Assembly (NCBI GenBank): GCA_050633105.1
Contig: JBOEFW010000047.1
Location: forward strand, 1 to 64,000
Direction: 5' to 3'
Origin: Aureispira sp050633105
Lineage (GTDB): Bacteria; Bacteroidota; Bacteroidia; Chitinophagales; Saprospiraceae
Length of the DNA: 64,000 nucleotides
Position 1 is the stretch's first letter; every line of letters starts with the position of its first letter. Positions 35,592 through 46,138 of the stretch are shown here, piece after piece. The position numbers and the translations under genes are program-made. The notes beneath the pieces are model-generated. The model saw only the letters and a program-made list of their open reading frames with translations. It was not told the DNA's origin and made no database searches.

Positions 35592-37901
35592 ATGTTCCAA
35601 ATAGATAAAGCATTTAATCCAGAGACACTAAACGTGCATGGATTTTACCAAAAGCCAGGAGTAGGGTTATACATACCTTTATATCAAAGAGAGTATAGCT
35701 GGGATAAGGATAATATTGACCAACTTTTAGATGATGTTACGCAAGGTATATTTTCCATAACAGAGAACAAGGATGAGATACGCTTTTTAGGAACAGTAAT
35801 AGCTGTACAAGTACAAGATCAAAGGAGTATATTTCCTATTGATAAACAAGGACTTCCTTCTTTAATTGAAAACATTATTGATGGCCAGCAACGACTATCA
35901 ACAATTGCCCTATTTTCTACTCTATTATATCATCATATTTGGGTGATCCAAAAAAAGATTGAAAAATCAAAGGATGAAAATATTGAAAAGCAAGTTAATG
36001 AGACTTGTAACTACTGGAAAAAGAAGTTACTTGATGTTTTCTCCCTAGACTTACAAAGAGGTACTCCACATAGAAAACCTAAAATAATTCGTGGCAATAA
36101 AGACCAGTGGACAAAGGATGGAGATATAAATTCTAGTTATCAGTCTGATGTAGCTAATTATCTAGCCAATTTCATTAACTATATAGATGATCATTCTAGT
36201 ATAGATAAGCTGCCCTCTTTCATTCCCCAAACTAGAACGGGGGAGAATTTAAAAAGAATTGATACTTGGCTCAAAAAAATAGTAATAAAAGCTCATGAAA
36301 AACAGACAGAAGAATTTATAACAGCCAATGAAGTTTTGAGTCAAATTAAACAAGATTATATTTGGCAGTATGAGCGCCAAGAATTAGAAGAACTGGTCAA
36401 AGAAAAGGATTACTCTAGTTCAAAAACACTCAGTGCTCTAGTTTCTTCATTAGTACAATTGTTTGCCGTTTCACACTACCTCCTAGAAAGATGCTGTTTT
36501 ACAATTATTAAACCTATGAATGAAGATTGGGCATTTGATATGTTTCAATCCTTAAATGCAACTGGTACTCCATTAACAGCTATAGAAACATTTAAACCTA
36601 GTGTTGTAAATACAGCTACGAATAATAAGCAAGAATTTAAAGGCTCTGCAATAGAAGAAAGCTTTGAGAAAGTAGATGCTTTGTTTAGTGAAATAACCAG
36701 TGCAGCAAGAAAAAGTAGCTTAACTAAAGAATTCTTAACCTCTTTGGCTCTGACAATTGAGGGAAAAAAATTAAGTAGTCACTTCAGCCAACAACGTAAG
36801 TGGTTAACAGACTTGTATGCAAAGGACTGTGGTAGCTATGAAGAGAAGGAAGCCTTCATCCATTTTTTTGGAGATTATGCAGAATTCTACAAAAAAGTAT
36901 GGTTAGACTATAAAGGAGAAAATGGATTGCCAATAGATGTCATTGCATCTCACCCTGATGCAGATTTGGCCTCTGTATTAATTCTCTACTTGAAGGAATC
37001 CAATCATAAGATGTCCATTACAATATTAGGACGACTCTATTCTGATATTATTCGAGGGAAAACAAATTCTATCCATTTATTTGTGGAAGCCGTGAAAGCA
37101 GTTGCAAGATTCTATTCCATTTGGAGATCCTCCCAGTCTAATTCAGGATTAGATGTTCAGTATAGGAATTTTCTTAAACGCCCTATACGTGAGGATAAGA
37201 CGGTTATTGTAGAAGATTCAAATGCTTGGTTAGATACTCCTACTTTAAATGTAGTAAAGCTTGAGCATTATTTTGATGAAATATTGCGTGATAAAAATTT
37301 GCTAGATAAGGCCTCATGGAAAAGTAAAGCACTGGTTGCATTGAAATACAATAAAGCTAAATCCGTTTGTAAGTTAGCTCTGTTTTGTAGTGCCCATAAC
37401 ACTATTGCCGACATGGATAACCTAGGTTTAATGAAAGCTGCAAAATCGGGAACATCCAAGTACTTAAACTTATCCCAGTGGATTTCTAAAGATTTAGGGT
37501 CAATAGAACATATTGCACCAGAAAAAGGAATAAGCGAATGGGATAACAATCTTTATACAGATGAAGAATGGTATCACTCTATTGGCAACTTAACTTTGTT
37601 ACCGCTCAAAATAAATAGCTCAGCAGGAAATAAAGGCTGGAAAGAAAAGTACATTTACTATCAATATCTTAGTGAGGGCGATTTGCAACGCCAACAAGAA
37701 CTTAAACACCAAGCACTCAATCTTGGTGTAACATTAAGTGATAAAACACTAATATTATTACAAAAGGCCAATTACAATCATCACATATTGCCAATTGTAG
37801 CCTTAGGAGAAGATGCTAATTGGGATACAGAATTTGTGCAAAATCGTGGTGAGCGGATTTTAGATATTTTTTGGCAATCTTTTTTAGTAAATCATGAGTA
37901 G
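35592..37901 (+). CDS. GmrSD-type DUF262/DUF1524 protein (type IV restriction-like)
   Basis: 769 residues. The N-terminal DUF262 (GmrS-like, ParB-related) has YIPLYQREYSWDKDNIDQLL and IIDGQQRLSTIALFSTLL. The C-terminal DUF1524 (GmrD-like His-Me nuclease) has SIEHIAPEKG, then IGNLTLLPLKINSSAGNKGW with the conserved His, Asn and Lys. The single-chain fusion is the common form. Family members cleave modified phage DNA using nucleotides. It begins the plus-strand defence block, 110 bp before the dual-ATPase gene, and may be an independent system. Confidence 0.88.
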   Translation: MFQIDKAFNPETLNVHGFYQKPGVGLYIPLYQREYSWDKDNIDQLLDDVTQGIFSITENKDEIRFLGTVIAVQVQDQRSIFPIDKQGLPSLIENIIDGQQRLSTIALFSTLLYHHIWVIQKKIEKSKDENIEKQVNETCNYWKKKLLDVFSLDLQRGTPHRKPKIIRGNKDQWTKDGDINSSYQSDVANYLANFINYIDDHSSIDKLPSFIPQTRTGENLKRIDTWLKKIVIKAHEKQTEEFITANEVLSQIKQDYIWQYERQELEELVKEKDYSSSKTLSALVSSLVQLFAVSHYLLERCCFTIIKPMNEDWAFDMFQSLNATGTPLTAIETFKPSVVNTATNNKQEFKGSAIEESFEKVDALFSEITSAARKSSLTKEFLTSLALTIEGKKLSSHFSQQRKWLTDLYAKDCGSYEEKEAFIHFFGDYAEFYKKVWLDYKGENGLPIDVIASHPDADLASVLILYLKESNHKMSITILGRLYSDIIRGKTNSIHLFVEAVKAVARFYSIWRSSQSNSGLDVQYRNFLKRPIREDKTVIVEDSNAWLDTPTLNVVKLEHYFDEILRDKNLLDKASWKSKALVALKYNKAKSVCKLALFCSAHNTIADMDNLGLMKAAKSGTSKYLNLSQWISKDLGSIEHIAPEKGISEWDNNLYTDEEWYHSIGNLTLLPLKINSSAGNKGWKEKYIYYQYLSEGDLQRQQELKHQALNLGVTLSDKTLILLQKANYNHHILPIVALGEDANWDTEFVQNRGERILDIFWQSFLVNHE

Positions 37902-38011
37902 TGTCATAAGGTACACAGAGAAGTATCAATAAATTTTCCTTTACCATTTTTGGTTTGGCTTGAATTTTTACATAATGTCTCTGAGAAATAGTTCTAAAGA
38001 CAAAAGAGAAG

Positions 38012-40510
38012 ATGAAAGAAAATATATCGTTTAATGTATCTGCACGAGCAGCAAGACTAATTGGAAGAGAAAATGTAGCAAATGCAGAAGGTGCATTAAT
38101 TGAGCTAATTAAAAATTGCTACGATGCAGATGCAGACTTTTGCATTATATGCATTGATGTTAAATACAAAGCAGTACCTACTTCTATATCGTATAATGAG
38201 TATAAGTCATTATCAACTCTTAATTCAAATATCATAGAGCAGTATTTTAGTACAGAAAATAATAGATATGAGTTAAGTGACACGATAGATGAATTAAATT
38301 TTTCTCAATTAAGAGATTTTTTTCAGAAAGTAGGAAGTATATACATAATCGACAATGGGCATGGAATGGATAGTGATATAATAAAGAACCATTGGATGAC
38401 TATAGGGACTAACAATAAGGAAATTGATATTACAACAAATAAAGGGAGAGTTAAGACTGGAGCAAAAGGGATAGGACGATTTGCCTTAGATAGATTGGGA
38501 AGTCTAGGACAAATGTGGACAAAAGAAGAAGATGATTCAAAAACCTGTTTATGGGAAGTAAATTGGAATGATTTTGAAGCAAAAGGACAAATTCTAGGAA
38601 AGATATTTGCCCAGTTATCAAAACAAGAAAATTTTAGTTTTATAAATTCTGTAAAAGAAATAATCGGAGACCAACAAGATGAAAGCGTAGATTTTTTATT
38701 AAAAAAATGGATTACAAATTCTGGGACTATAATTAAAATTAGCTCTCTTAGAGACTTATGGGGAACGGTTAATGTAAAAAAACTACACCAGAATTTATCA
38801 ATGTTAATTCCACCAAAAGAAGAAAGAATATTTGATATTTTAGTGCTTGATTCTTTATCCAAAAACTCTCTAGGACTAGTTCAAGCTCCCTCATATGACG
38901 ACTTTGATTACAAAATACAAGCAACTTGTAAGGATCAATTAGTTACTTTGACAATTTACAGAGATGAATTTCGTGTCGATGAGTTTATAGAAAATGATTT
39001 TTTTCTAACTCATAAAAACATCAAGAAAAAAGAACAATACTCGAAAGAGGTTTTTGCAAATGGAAAATATCAAGTAACAAGAAAATTAAGCGAATATGCT
39101 ATAGGTTCAATTGAAGCTGGACATAGTGATTTGTTAGAAGGAATTGGTGATTTTGATTTTACTTTTTACTTTTTAAAACGAGCACTTTCTAAAAAAGATT
39201 CAGAAAAATATAAACAAAAAAGCATAAACTCTTCTCGTAGAACACAATGGTTAAAGGGATTTAGAGGAATTAGAATATTTAGAGATAATTTTAGAGTAAG
39301 ACCATATGGTGAAAAAGACACTAGTTCTTTTGATTGGTTGGATTTAGGTCTAAGAGCTTCTAGTGCAACAAGTCAACCCTCTTTGTCTGGTTGGAAAGTA
39401 AGACCAAACATGGTGTCAGGAATTATTAACATATCTAGACTTAGTAATTTATTTTTTGCTGACAAATCAAGTAGAGAAGGATTACAAGAAAATGCTGTGT
39501 TCTCATTATTTAAAGAGGTTATAGTCAACATAATCAAGGAGTTTGAAAAAGACCGTTACCCAATCATGAAAGCTCTTGCAGATTTAGCTGCTAATAATAA
39601 TGAGATAGAAGAAAACAAGAATAAAGCTGATAATATTGCTAAATCGCATAAAAAGAATTCAAACAATAAAAAAACGCAAGTAGAGCTAGAGGAAGAAAAA
39701 GAGGTATTAATTGATGCCTATCAAGCAACAAAGGAAGAAAATAAAGGCTTAGAAAATGAGAACAAAATACTTAGAGCATTAGCTAGCTCTGGGTTAATAG
39801 TTTCTGCTTTCACACATGAATTGAAGACATTACAAAATAACCTTTCTGATAGAATGGATGAGCTTGTAGAATTAACGAAGGCTGTTACAGACCCTAACAC
39901 CATTAGACAACTTCCTGAATACAAAAATCCTTTTATACTAATTGATGATGTAAAGGAAGATGATTCAAGGTTGAAACTATGGTTAGAGTTTGCAATAGAT
40001 TCAATAAAGAAAGATAAAAGAAGAAGGAAAAAAGTAGAGCTAATTACCTATTTTAAACGACTTGAAAGGAACTGGTCAGCAATATTAAGTGCTAAACAAG
40101 TCGATCTAGTATTAAATACGGGCATTTGGGAAGAAATATACTGGAAAGGTTATACAATTGATTTAGACTCAATATTTAATAACTTAATTGTTAATTCAAC
40201 AGAAGCATTTAAGAGGAGGGGGTTTAAATCAAACAATAGAAAAATAACTATAGAAATTAACAGAACAAGCGATGTAGTAGAAATAACTTACTCTGATAAT
40301 GGTCCAGGTCTAGATGAAGATATCAAAGAACCTAATGATATTTTAGAATTCAACTTTACAACAAAAAGAAATGACATTGGTGAAGTTATTGGAACAGGTA
40401 TTGGAATGTGGCTAGTCAATTCGGTAATCAATGACTACAATGGCCAATTACTTTTTCAAGTATCACGTCCAGGCTTTAGAGTAAAATTAATTATACCTGT
40501 CCTAAAATAA
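38012..40510 (+). CDS. dual-GHKL ATPase/histidine-kinase-like protein
   Basis: 832 residues with two ATP-binding GHKL modules. The N-terminal one resembles Hsp90/MutL/MORC: ALIELIKNCYDADAD (N box), YIIDNGHGMD (G1, Asp114) and GAKGIGRFALDRLG (G2), followed by a transducer-like part up to about residue 510. A lysine- and glutamate-rich coiled coil (about 530-590) leads to a histidine-kinase-like half: SAFTHELKTLQNNLSDRM, with a His in phospho-acceptor context, then LDSIFNNLIVNSTEAF (N), YSDNGPGLDED (G1) and GTGIGMWLVNS (G2). A receiver-type protein starts 7 bp downstream and an HNH nuclease after that. A sensor that signals to a nuclease is the simplest reading; a defence role is inferred. Confidence 0.85.
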   Translation: MKENISFNVSARAARLIGRENVANAEGALIELIKNCYDADADFCIICIDVKYKAVPTSISYNEYKSLSTLNSNIIEQYFSTENNRYELSDTIDELNFSQLRDFFQKVGSIYIIDNGHGMDSDIIKNHWMTIGTNNKEIDITTNKGRVKTGAKGIGRFALDRLGSLGQMWTKEEDDSKTCLWEVNWNDFEAKGQILGKIFAQLSKQENFSFINSVKEIIGDQQDESVDFLLKKWITNSGTIIKISSLRDLWGTVNVKKLHQNLSMLIPPKEERIFDILVLDSLSKNSLGLVQAPSYDDFDYKIQATCKDQLVTLTIYRDEFRVDEFIENDFFLTHKNIKKKEQYSKEVFANGKYQVTRKLSEYAIGSIEAGHSDLLEGIGDFDFTFYFLKRALSKKDSEKYKQKSINSSRRTQWLKGFRGIRIFRDNFRVRPYGEKDTSSFDWLDLGLRASSATSQPSLSGWKVRPNMVSGIINISRLSNLFFADKSSREGLQENAVFSLFKEVIVNIIKEFEKDRYPIMKALADLAANNNEIEENKNKADNIAKSHKKNSNNKKTQVELEEEKEVLIDAYQATKEENKGLENENKILRALASSGLIVSAFTHELKTLQNNLSDRMDELVELTKAVTDPNTIRQLPEYKNPFILIDDVKEDDSRLKLWLEFAIDSIKKDKRRRKKVELITYFKRLERNWSAILSAKQVDLVLNTGIWEEIYWKGYTIDLDSIFNNLIVNSTEAFKRRGFKSNNRKITIEINRTSDVVEITYSDNGPGLDEDIKEPNDILEFNFTTKRNDIGEVIGTGIGMWLVNSVINDYNGQLLFQVSRPGFRVKLIIPVLK

Positions 40511-40517
40511 ATGACAA

Positions 40518-41168
40518 ATGACAGAAGAATATAAACATAAGATACTTTTTATAGATGAAGATAAGGCACAACTTAGAAGATTTAGTAGGTATGTAAGTAA
40601 CTACCCTAGCTTTGATTTATTAGCAATAGATCCTCCACCAGAACCACAAGATGTAGTTTCTTTGTTAGACGAAGAAAAGATAGATGCTGTTATATGCGAT
40701 TTTGATTTAAGAGAAAAGCAAGATGTGGATTACTATGGAGACGAGGTTATTGATGAAATTTTAAAGTATAGGCCACATTTTCCCGTATTTATCTTCACAA
40801 GTCATGAAGGAGATGCCTTAGCTCGAACTTCAAGTGTACATTATATTTACGATAAAAATCTCATGGGGAATAACCAAAATAATTTTATTTTTCTAGATAG
40901 AGTTAAACAAGAAATTAAAAATTATTCAAAGTTAATTGATAATTTAAAAGAAGAATTTTTCTTTTTAAAAGAAAAACTGCGAGGAAAACCTCTATCAATA
41001 AAGGAGCAAGAACGCCTTATAGAACTTGATGGCTTCATTGAACGAATAGCAGGAGGAGTTGGGCAATCTATACCACAGCACATAAAAGAGGATCAAAATA
41101 ATAAATTAAATATATTAATCAGTTCCACTCAAAAAATACTAGCAGCAATAAAGAGTCAAAATAAATAA
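40518..41168 (+). CDS. response-regulator receiver-like protein
   Basis: 216 residues. Receiver-fold markers are KILFIDEDKAQ (acidic pocket), AVICDFDLRE (phospho-acceptor Asp), FIFTSHEGDA (Thr/Ser) and YDKNL (Lys). The acceptor loop is longer than usual (REKQDVDYYGDEV). The C-terminal roughly 90 residues are helical without a DNA-binding motif, so it is not a transcription factor of a standard type. It lies 7 bp after the dual-GHKL gene and 2 bp before the HNH gene. It is probably the relay or switch of the three-gene unit. Confidence 0.82.
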   Translation: MTEEYKHKILFIDEDKAQLRRFSRYVSNYPSFDLLAIDPPPEPQDVVSLLDEEKIDAVICDFDLREKQDVDYYGDEVIDEILKYRPHFPVFIFTSHEGDALARTSSVHYIYDKNLMGNNQNNFIFLDRVKQEIKNYSKLIDNLKEEFFFLKEKLRGKPLSIKEQERLIELDGFIERIAGGVGQSIPQHIKEDQNNKLNILISSTQKILAAIKSQNK

Positions 41169-41170
41169 AC

Positions 41171-41785
41171 ATGCTTAGACCAAATACTCCTGTAAGAACT
41201 CACAAGAAGAGATACGTGAGATATAGAACATATAAAAAATACCTAAGAAAAGATTTTAATGATAGGTGTGGTTATTGTGATGGTCTTATTTCTTGGATGG
41301 GAGGATATAGAGCATTTCATATTGATCATTTTGTTCCATGGAAACGATTTAATGTGAGCCATTCACATCTTAACCTTAAGTTAGATTATAATAACTTAGT
41401 ATTTTCTTGTCCATATTGTAATACTCATAAGGCCGCAAAATGGCCAACAGGAGATCCTTATGTTCACAATGATAATATCAATGGATTTATAGATCCCTGT
41501 GATGCAACTTATAACAGCTCTTTTTCTCGTAATTCAGAAGGAGAAATAGTACCATTAAACTGTGTTGCGAAGTATATGCATAAAGAATTATGTTTAGGTC
41601 TTGAAAGACATAGTTTAAATTGGAAAATAGAATCTTTAATTAAACTGAAGTACGAATTAAAAGAGGAAATAGAGAGTGGAAATTATAGCCCTAAAACATT
41701 AATGTGTTTAAGACAACAATACAACTTAGTCAATGAAGCTATTGTAGAGGTTATAGAGGTATTTAGAGAATTAGAATTAAACTAG
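41171..41785 (+). CDS. HNH endonuclease (PtuB/TIGR02646-like)
   Basis: 204 residues. The HNH core is RCGYCDGLI (zinc Cys pair), FHIDHFVPWKRF (catalytic His), YNNLVFSCPYCNTHKAAKWP (second Cys pair, Asn and His). The spacing and the terminal K-x-P resemble the PtuB/TIGR02646 nucleases of Septu and retron systems. It starts 2 bp after the receiver gene, so it is the likely DNA-cleaving effector of the ATPase-receiver-HNH unit. It converges on the PP-loop gene, 14 bp apart. Confidence 0.87.
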   Translation: MLRPNTPVRTHKKRYVRYRTYKKYLRKDFNDRCGYCDGLISWMGGYRAFHIDHFVPWKRFNVSHSHLNLKLDYNNLVFSCPYCNTHKAAKWPTGDPYVHNDNINGFIDPCDATYNSSFSRNSEGEIVPLNCVAKYMHKELCLGLERHSLNWKIESLIKLKYELKEEIESGNYSPKTLMCLRQQYNLVNEAIVEVIEVFRELELN

Positions 41786-41799
41786 AAGGATTGCATAAA

Positions 41800-42924
41800 T
41801 CAAATAAAACAAGCAGCACAACCTTCGCCTTCCGTATCATCCAATATATCAGATAGTAAATCAGATTTAGATTTGTTTTTATTACGTTGCATTCGGAGGT
41901 AGTGTTCTTTTTTTATGCTCACAATTCGTTCAGAACGGGAAAGTTCTTCTAAGGTTTCACTATCCATCCAAGAATACCCTTCTTTTTCATATTCCATGGC
42001 CTCTAGAAACAACTTAGGATGTGTTTCATAGAGCCAAACCCATTCAATTTTTTGTTGAAAAAAGCAGAAGAAACACCCAGAGCGACTTCGAGAATAGTAC
42101 CCTGTTTTTAATTCTCCCTCTATCTCTACATGATATTCTTTTAACTCATAATAAGCAGGTACGCCCACTGTTTCTCTCAAAATTTGAAAAATATCTTCTC
42201 GAACTAAGATGTCTTCATTTTCAACTAAAGGAAAGGAGTCTGCATGACTCAAGGGATAGTCTGTTGTTTTCAAGAAGGCAAAAACAACCCTATTGAACTC
42301 TTTTATACCAAGTTCTAAAAGCGTATCTAGTTTTTGAGGTTGTGTAAAACGAGAGGATAAGGGTTGCTGTACAACTTCTATGATTCTCTTTAATTTTGTT
42401 GACTGGCTGTACTCCTCATATAATTTAGTGATAAAAGGAATCTTATTATTCGCTAAAACTTTTTGAATAACATCTTCACTCCAAATATTTTTTCTAAAAG
42501 GAAAAATAGACTGGATGTTTGATTTTTTAGAAATATAGCCTTCCCTTTCTTCATCCCCTCTAATTCCAACATAAGAGATTGTTGGCTGATCAGATGCCAT
42601 ATACTTTTCAAAAGGTTCTAGTTTTAATTTTTTGGTACACCATCGAGCAGTGGAAGAAGGCAAATACCCCTTGTACACACTTAAAAAGTGATCAAACGAA
42701 GATTTCTCTGGAGTATTTTTTGCCGCAACGAGTTTCTTGATTTCTTTCCCCAGATAGTTTTCTAAACTATCTACTAAATCATAGGTCTCCTGCAATTCAT
42801 TCCCCGTATCACAAGTATAGTACTCGATATCAAAACTAGGATATAATTGACGCATATAGACAGCCAAAGCAGCACTATCTTTCCCTCCTGATATGCCAAG
42901 TACATGTTTTACCTTTTGATTCAT
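41800..42924 (-). CDS. PP-loop protein of the PAPS-reductase family (DndC-like)
   Basis: 374 residues. The ATP-binding PP-loop is GISGGKDSAALAVYM near the N-terminus. Further on are STARWCTKKLKLEPFEKYM, VGIRGDEEREGY and the Cys motif SGCFFCFFQQKIEWVWL, all typical of PAPS-reductase-like enzymes of defence islands, including DndC and relatives. A CAACF near the C-terminus adds more Cys. Such enzymes adenylate a substrate and may handle sulfur; whether DNA is modified here is unknown. It is the last gene of a three-gene operon, 1 bp after the ATPase gene. No cysteine desulfurase or DndD/E is nearby. Confidence 0.85.
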   Translation of the reverse strand: MNQKVKHVLGISGGKDSAALAVYMRQLYPSFDIEYYTCDTGNELQETYDLVDSLENYLGKEIKKLVAAKNTPEKSSFDHFLSVYKGYLPSSTARWCTKKLKLEPFEKYMASDQPTISYVGIRGDEEREGYISKKSNIQSIFPFRKNIWSEDVIQKVLANNKIPFITKLYEEYSQSTKLKRIIEVVQQPLSSRFTQPQKLDTLLELGIKEFNRVVFAFLKTTDYPLSHADSFPLVENEDILVREDIFQILRETVGVPAYYELKEYHVEIEGELKTGYYSRSRSGCFFCFFQQKIEWVWLYETHPKLFLEAMEYEKEGYSWMDSETLEELSRSERIVSIKKEHYLRMQRNKNKSKSDLLSDILDDTEGEGCAACFI

Positions 42925-42925
42925 C

Positions 42926-45900
42926 CTACATATATTTTTTGAGCAAATTCACTAAAGCTGCTTGATTAATTTTATCATCCTTCGACAACATTTCAGTTAA
43001 TGCTTTCTCTAACTTTGATACAGCTTTTTGTTGCTTTTTGGTAATGATAATGTTTTTACTCAAAGGCTTTTTCTGTACCCCTGATAATTTAACTCGAATG
43101 ACTTCTTCATCTTCATTAATGGTGTCTTTATTTAAAGCCACTAAATCATCTAGTTCTTGAAAAGAGTAGTTTAATTTCTCATAGATCTTAATTTCATCCT
43201 GATCTGTTATATCCTCTATTTTCTTACCCAATACAGCATGAACGACATTTTTAATCCAATTTTCTTTGTCTTCTATCTCAGAAAAGATGCGATTATAAAA
43301 GACTTTTTGGTGTGGCAATAAAAGATGCTCCTTTATATTGTTGTATCGTTTTTTGATCGTTACCGTATACTCTTCAAATTCTACCTCCTCAGACAAACCT
43401 AATATATCCAAAATAGCCGCTTCTACCCTATCTATAAGAATAGAGAGGGTCATTCTTAGCTCTCTAATACTACCTTGAATTTGTTCTACAAATAGTTCTA
43501 GTTGACTATTAGATTGGTGGAGGTCTTCTAATGTTACTCCAAAAGCAGATGGAAGATCTTCAAAAAAGGTTTTCTCTAACTCTTTTGCTTTACTAATAAC
43601 GTTTCTAAATGTATTTGTTGCCTTACTTAAGCGGTCTGTTTTTTTTGTGTAGAGCGGGAGTTGTTTATAGAACATCAAAAATGGAGCAGCGGTTTCTTTA
43701 AAACCTGAATTGGTCACTTTTTCTTTTGAAGAAACTTCTATTAACGCTCGGTATTTGTTAAATAAAGCGAGCCTTACTCCTTCTACATTAAATGTCTTAA
43801 TCTGGTACTTATGCGAATATTTGAAGAGTAACTCCAATACTTCTGTAGAAAAACTAGGAATATAAGCGTCTCCAAATAAGGCAAATTCCTCTCTATGGAT
43901 AAACAAGAATGTCCCTACCCAAAATTCAATAAATCCATCTTTTAAATTGAATGGTTGAGCTCTGAGTGTATCAACAAACTCACTAATAAAACGTTTTCCG
44001 ATTTTAGCACTTTCTAAAAAATCCTTACTGGCCTCCCAAAGAGGTAAAAAGCTTGCATTTGTAGGTTTTTCTGTGAAGTAAGCATAGATACCATTAGGAT
44101 CTGATACATGTATTCCTGTATCGTTTAATAAGGTTTGATAAATGGTCTTTTCTGCTGGATACTTATCTTTAGTAAAGTCTAGTTGAGGTTTTGAATAGTT
44201 TTCTAGAAGCTCTTTGAAATAATATTTTTTAGAAGTATTAATGATCCTGGAAGGATTCTGCTTGTTCATTAATTCATTCTTAAAAATTGGAGTCGCTGGA
44301 TACAACCTCTCACAAATCAATGAAAGTTGTTTATTAAAACTTCGCCTTCCATCAATTTTCACTAAGTCCCCATTAAAGTACCATTTTATTTTTTCTTCAT
44401 TATCAAATAATTCTTTATTAATGGCTTCATTTAAAGCATTTATATGATAATCTCTTCGTTCTACTAGTTCCGCTTTTGCTACTTTATCAGCACCTATATC
44501 AACTAATGCTAAATCTACAACCTTTATATCTTCTAATAATGCAGTTATTGTTGTCGTGTTTTGGTATACCCCATAAAGTATAGGTTCTCCTGTAACTTTT
44601 TTAAGTACTTTAAGAGGGGCATTTTCTCTAAAAATTAGATTAATGAATCCATCTATAGACCTATCTTGAACTTTGAAGGTTTCAATAGGCTCCGTACTCG
44701 TTCTAAATTCAAAAAATCTAGGAGTACCCGTTTTATACGTTACTGCTTTAGCTGGAATAATTCCAAGATTAAATTTCCCTTTCAACTCAGCGATTAGATC
44801 CACAATAGGCTCTAAGGCTCTTTTCTTATCCTCTATTAGCTCATCTATATCTATATCTGTGCCTTCAAATAACTTGTATTGATCGTTATATTTCTGATAG
44901 CGTAATATTTTTTTCTTGAGTAATAGATTAAGCGTTTCTTCTGTATTTTGTAACCCTAGTGCATGCTTCCCATAATTTAATAAAAGAGCATCATTTATTT
45001 TAGCAACATTGGCACCTAAGATATTCAGAAGACCAATGGTCTTTATAATTTTCTCTGCACCTTCTATATGATCTGTTAACTCTAGTCTTACTCTATCTAA
45101 TGAGTTTCGTAGAAGGCTCCACTTGTATCTTGAAAAATTATCTTTAGATGCTAACGTACGATAGTAATTGTATTGTAGATAATCATAAATACAACTTAAG
45201 TTATAATAAGGGTTAGTGTCCTTGTCATAATCATAGAGGCCATGCTTTTCATCTAGATGTAAAAAATGAAACAAGGAACGCTCATTTTGCCCATACTCTT
45301 GTAAGCCTTTGGTTAGAACCATTGCAGAGAGTAAGTCAAAGGGATAAAGAGATTCTGCAAATTCTTTATTAATATCAGTTAGAAGATTAAAAGCCCCAGT
45401 CTCTTGAATACTATCTACTAATTCTTTATTAAACTTGACCTCTGCTCCTTCTGTGAATTTATCCTCTAAAAACTCTGTAACTAGATGTAGTAGTTGTTCT
45501 ATTGGTTCATTAAAGGTCAGTTCCTTAATTCGTCCTTTAACCTTTTCCCATTCTGCCTTTTGGCTCTTTGTTAAACCTGTGGCATAAGCATCAAAGTTTT
45601 GGTGCAAAACAGATATAAAGAGTACATTGGTTTTCTTGTTATTCGCAAATTCAGCTAGTTGTTGTACAAAATACAACTCTGCATCAGGGTTATGCTTGGC
45701 CGCATATTCTAGAAACTTTCCAAACTCATCAATAACAATAACCAAACACGTATCTTTCTTAAGATTCTTATGTTTTAGTTGGAGGTCTTTAAGAATTGCT
45801 TGAGAAGTTGCTTCTGTTTCTAGCTCTCCTGCAAAGGATTCAATAAGAGAAGCGAACTCTCCAACAATATTGAGGAAATTGAACTTCTTACACTTATTAA

Positions 45901-46138
45901 ATTGACCATTTACTGGGCTAAAATAAGTTGCTTCTTGATTGAGATGCTTTGCTAAAGCAAGTAAGAAAGCTGATTTCCCTGTACCATAACTCCCTATTAA
46001 ATTAAAAGAGTGTACTCCTGATTTAAATTGCTTAGAAATTTGGTTATAAATTTCTTTTGAATTTGGAGTTGGAACATAATAAACATCTTTATCAATATCT
46101 CGTAGTATATTGATTGATGGTGAAAAGTTAGTTACCAT
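42926..46138 (-). CDS. large P-loop ATPase of the DUF4007/PP-loop operon
   Basis: 1070 residues. Walker A is GSYGTGKS (49-56) and Walker B LVIVIDEFGKFLEY (from about 132). The AAA-like ATPase domain occupies about the first 250 residues. The rest is long, helical and charged, with coiled coil near residues 850-950. The layout resembles the large BrxC/PglY-type ATPases of phage defence systems, but no direct family can be assigned. It overlaps the DUF4007 gene by 11 bp and precedes the PP-loop gene by 1 bp. Confidence 0.82.
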   Translation of the reverse strand: MVTNFSPSINILRDIDKDVYYVPTPNSKEIYNQISKQFKSGVHSFNLIGSYGTGKSAFLLALAKHLNQEATYFSPVNGQFNKCKKFNFLNIVGEFASLIESFAGELETEATSQAILKDLQLKHKNLKKDTCLVIVIDEFGKFLEYAAKHNPDAELYFVQQLAEFANNKKTNVLFISVLHQNFDAYATGLTKSQKAEWEKVKGRIKELTFNEPIEQLLHLVTEFLEDKFTEGAEVKFNKELVDSIQETGAFNLLTDINKEFAESLYPFDLLSAMVLTKGLQEYGQNERSLFHFLHLDEKHGLYDYDKDTNPYYNLSCIYDYLQYNYYRTLASKDNFSRYKWSLLRNSLDRVRLELTDHIEGAEKIIKTIGLLNILGANVAKINDALLLNYGKHALGLQNTEETLNLLLKKKILRYQKYNDQYKLFEGTDIDIDELIEDKKRALEPIVDLIAELKGKFNLGIIPAKAVTYKTGTPRFFEFRTSTEPIETFKVQDRSIDGFINLIFRENAPLKVLKKVTGEPILYGVYQNTTTITALLEDIKVVDLALVDIGADKVAKAELVERRDYHINALNEAINKELFDNEEKIKWYFNGDLVKIDGRRSFNKQLSLICERLYPATPIFKNELMNKQNPSRIINTSKKYYFKELLENYSKPQLDFTKDKYPAEKTIYQTLLNDTGIHVSDPNGIYAYFTEKPTNASFLPLWEASKDFLESAKIGKRFISEFVDTLRAQPFNLKDGFIEFWVGTFLFIHREEFALFGDAYIPSFSTEVLELLFKYSHKYQIKTFNVEGVRLALFNKYRALIEVSSKEKVTNSGFKETAAPFLMFYKQLPLYTKKTDRLSKATNTFRNVISKAKELEKTFFEDLPSAFGVTLEDLHQSNSQLELFVEQIQGSIRELRMTLSILIDRVEAAILDILGLSEEVEFEEYTVTIKKRYNNIKEHLLLPHQKVFYNRIFSEIEDKENWIKNVVHAVLGKKIEDITDQDEIKIYEKLNYSFQELDDLVALNKDTINEDEEVIRVKLSGVQKKPLSKNIIITKKQQKAVSKLEKALTEMLSKDDKINQAALVNLLKKYM

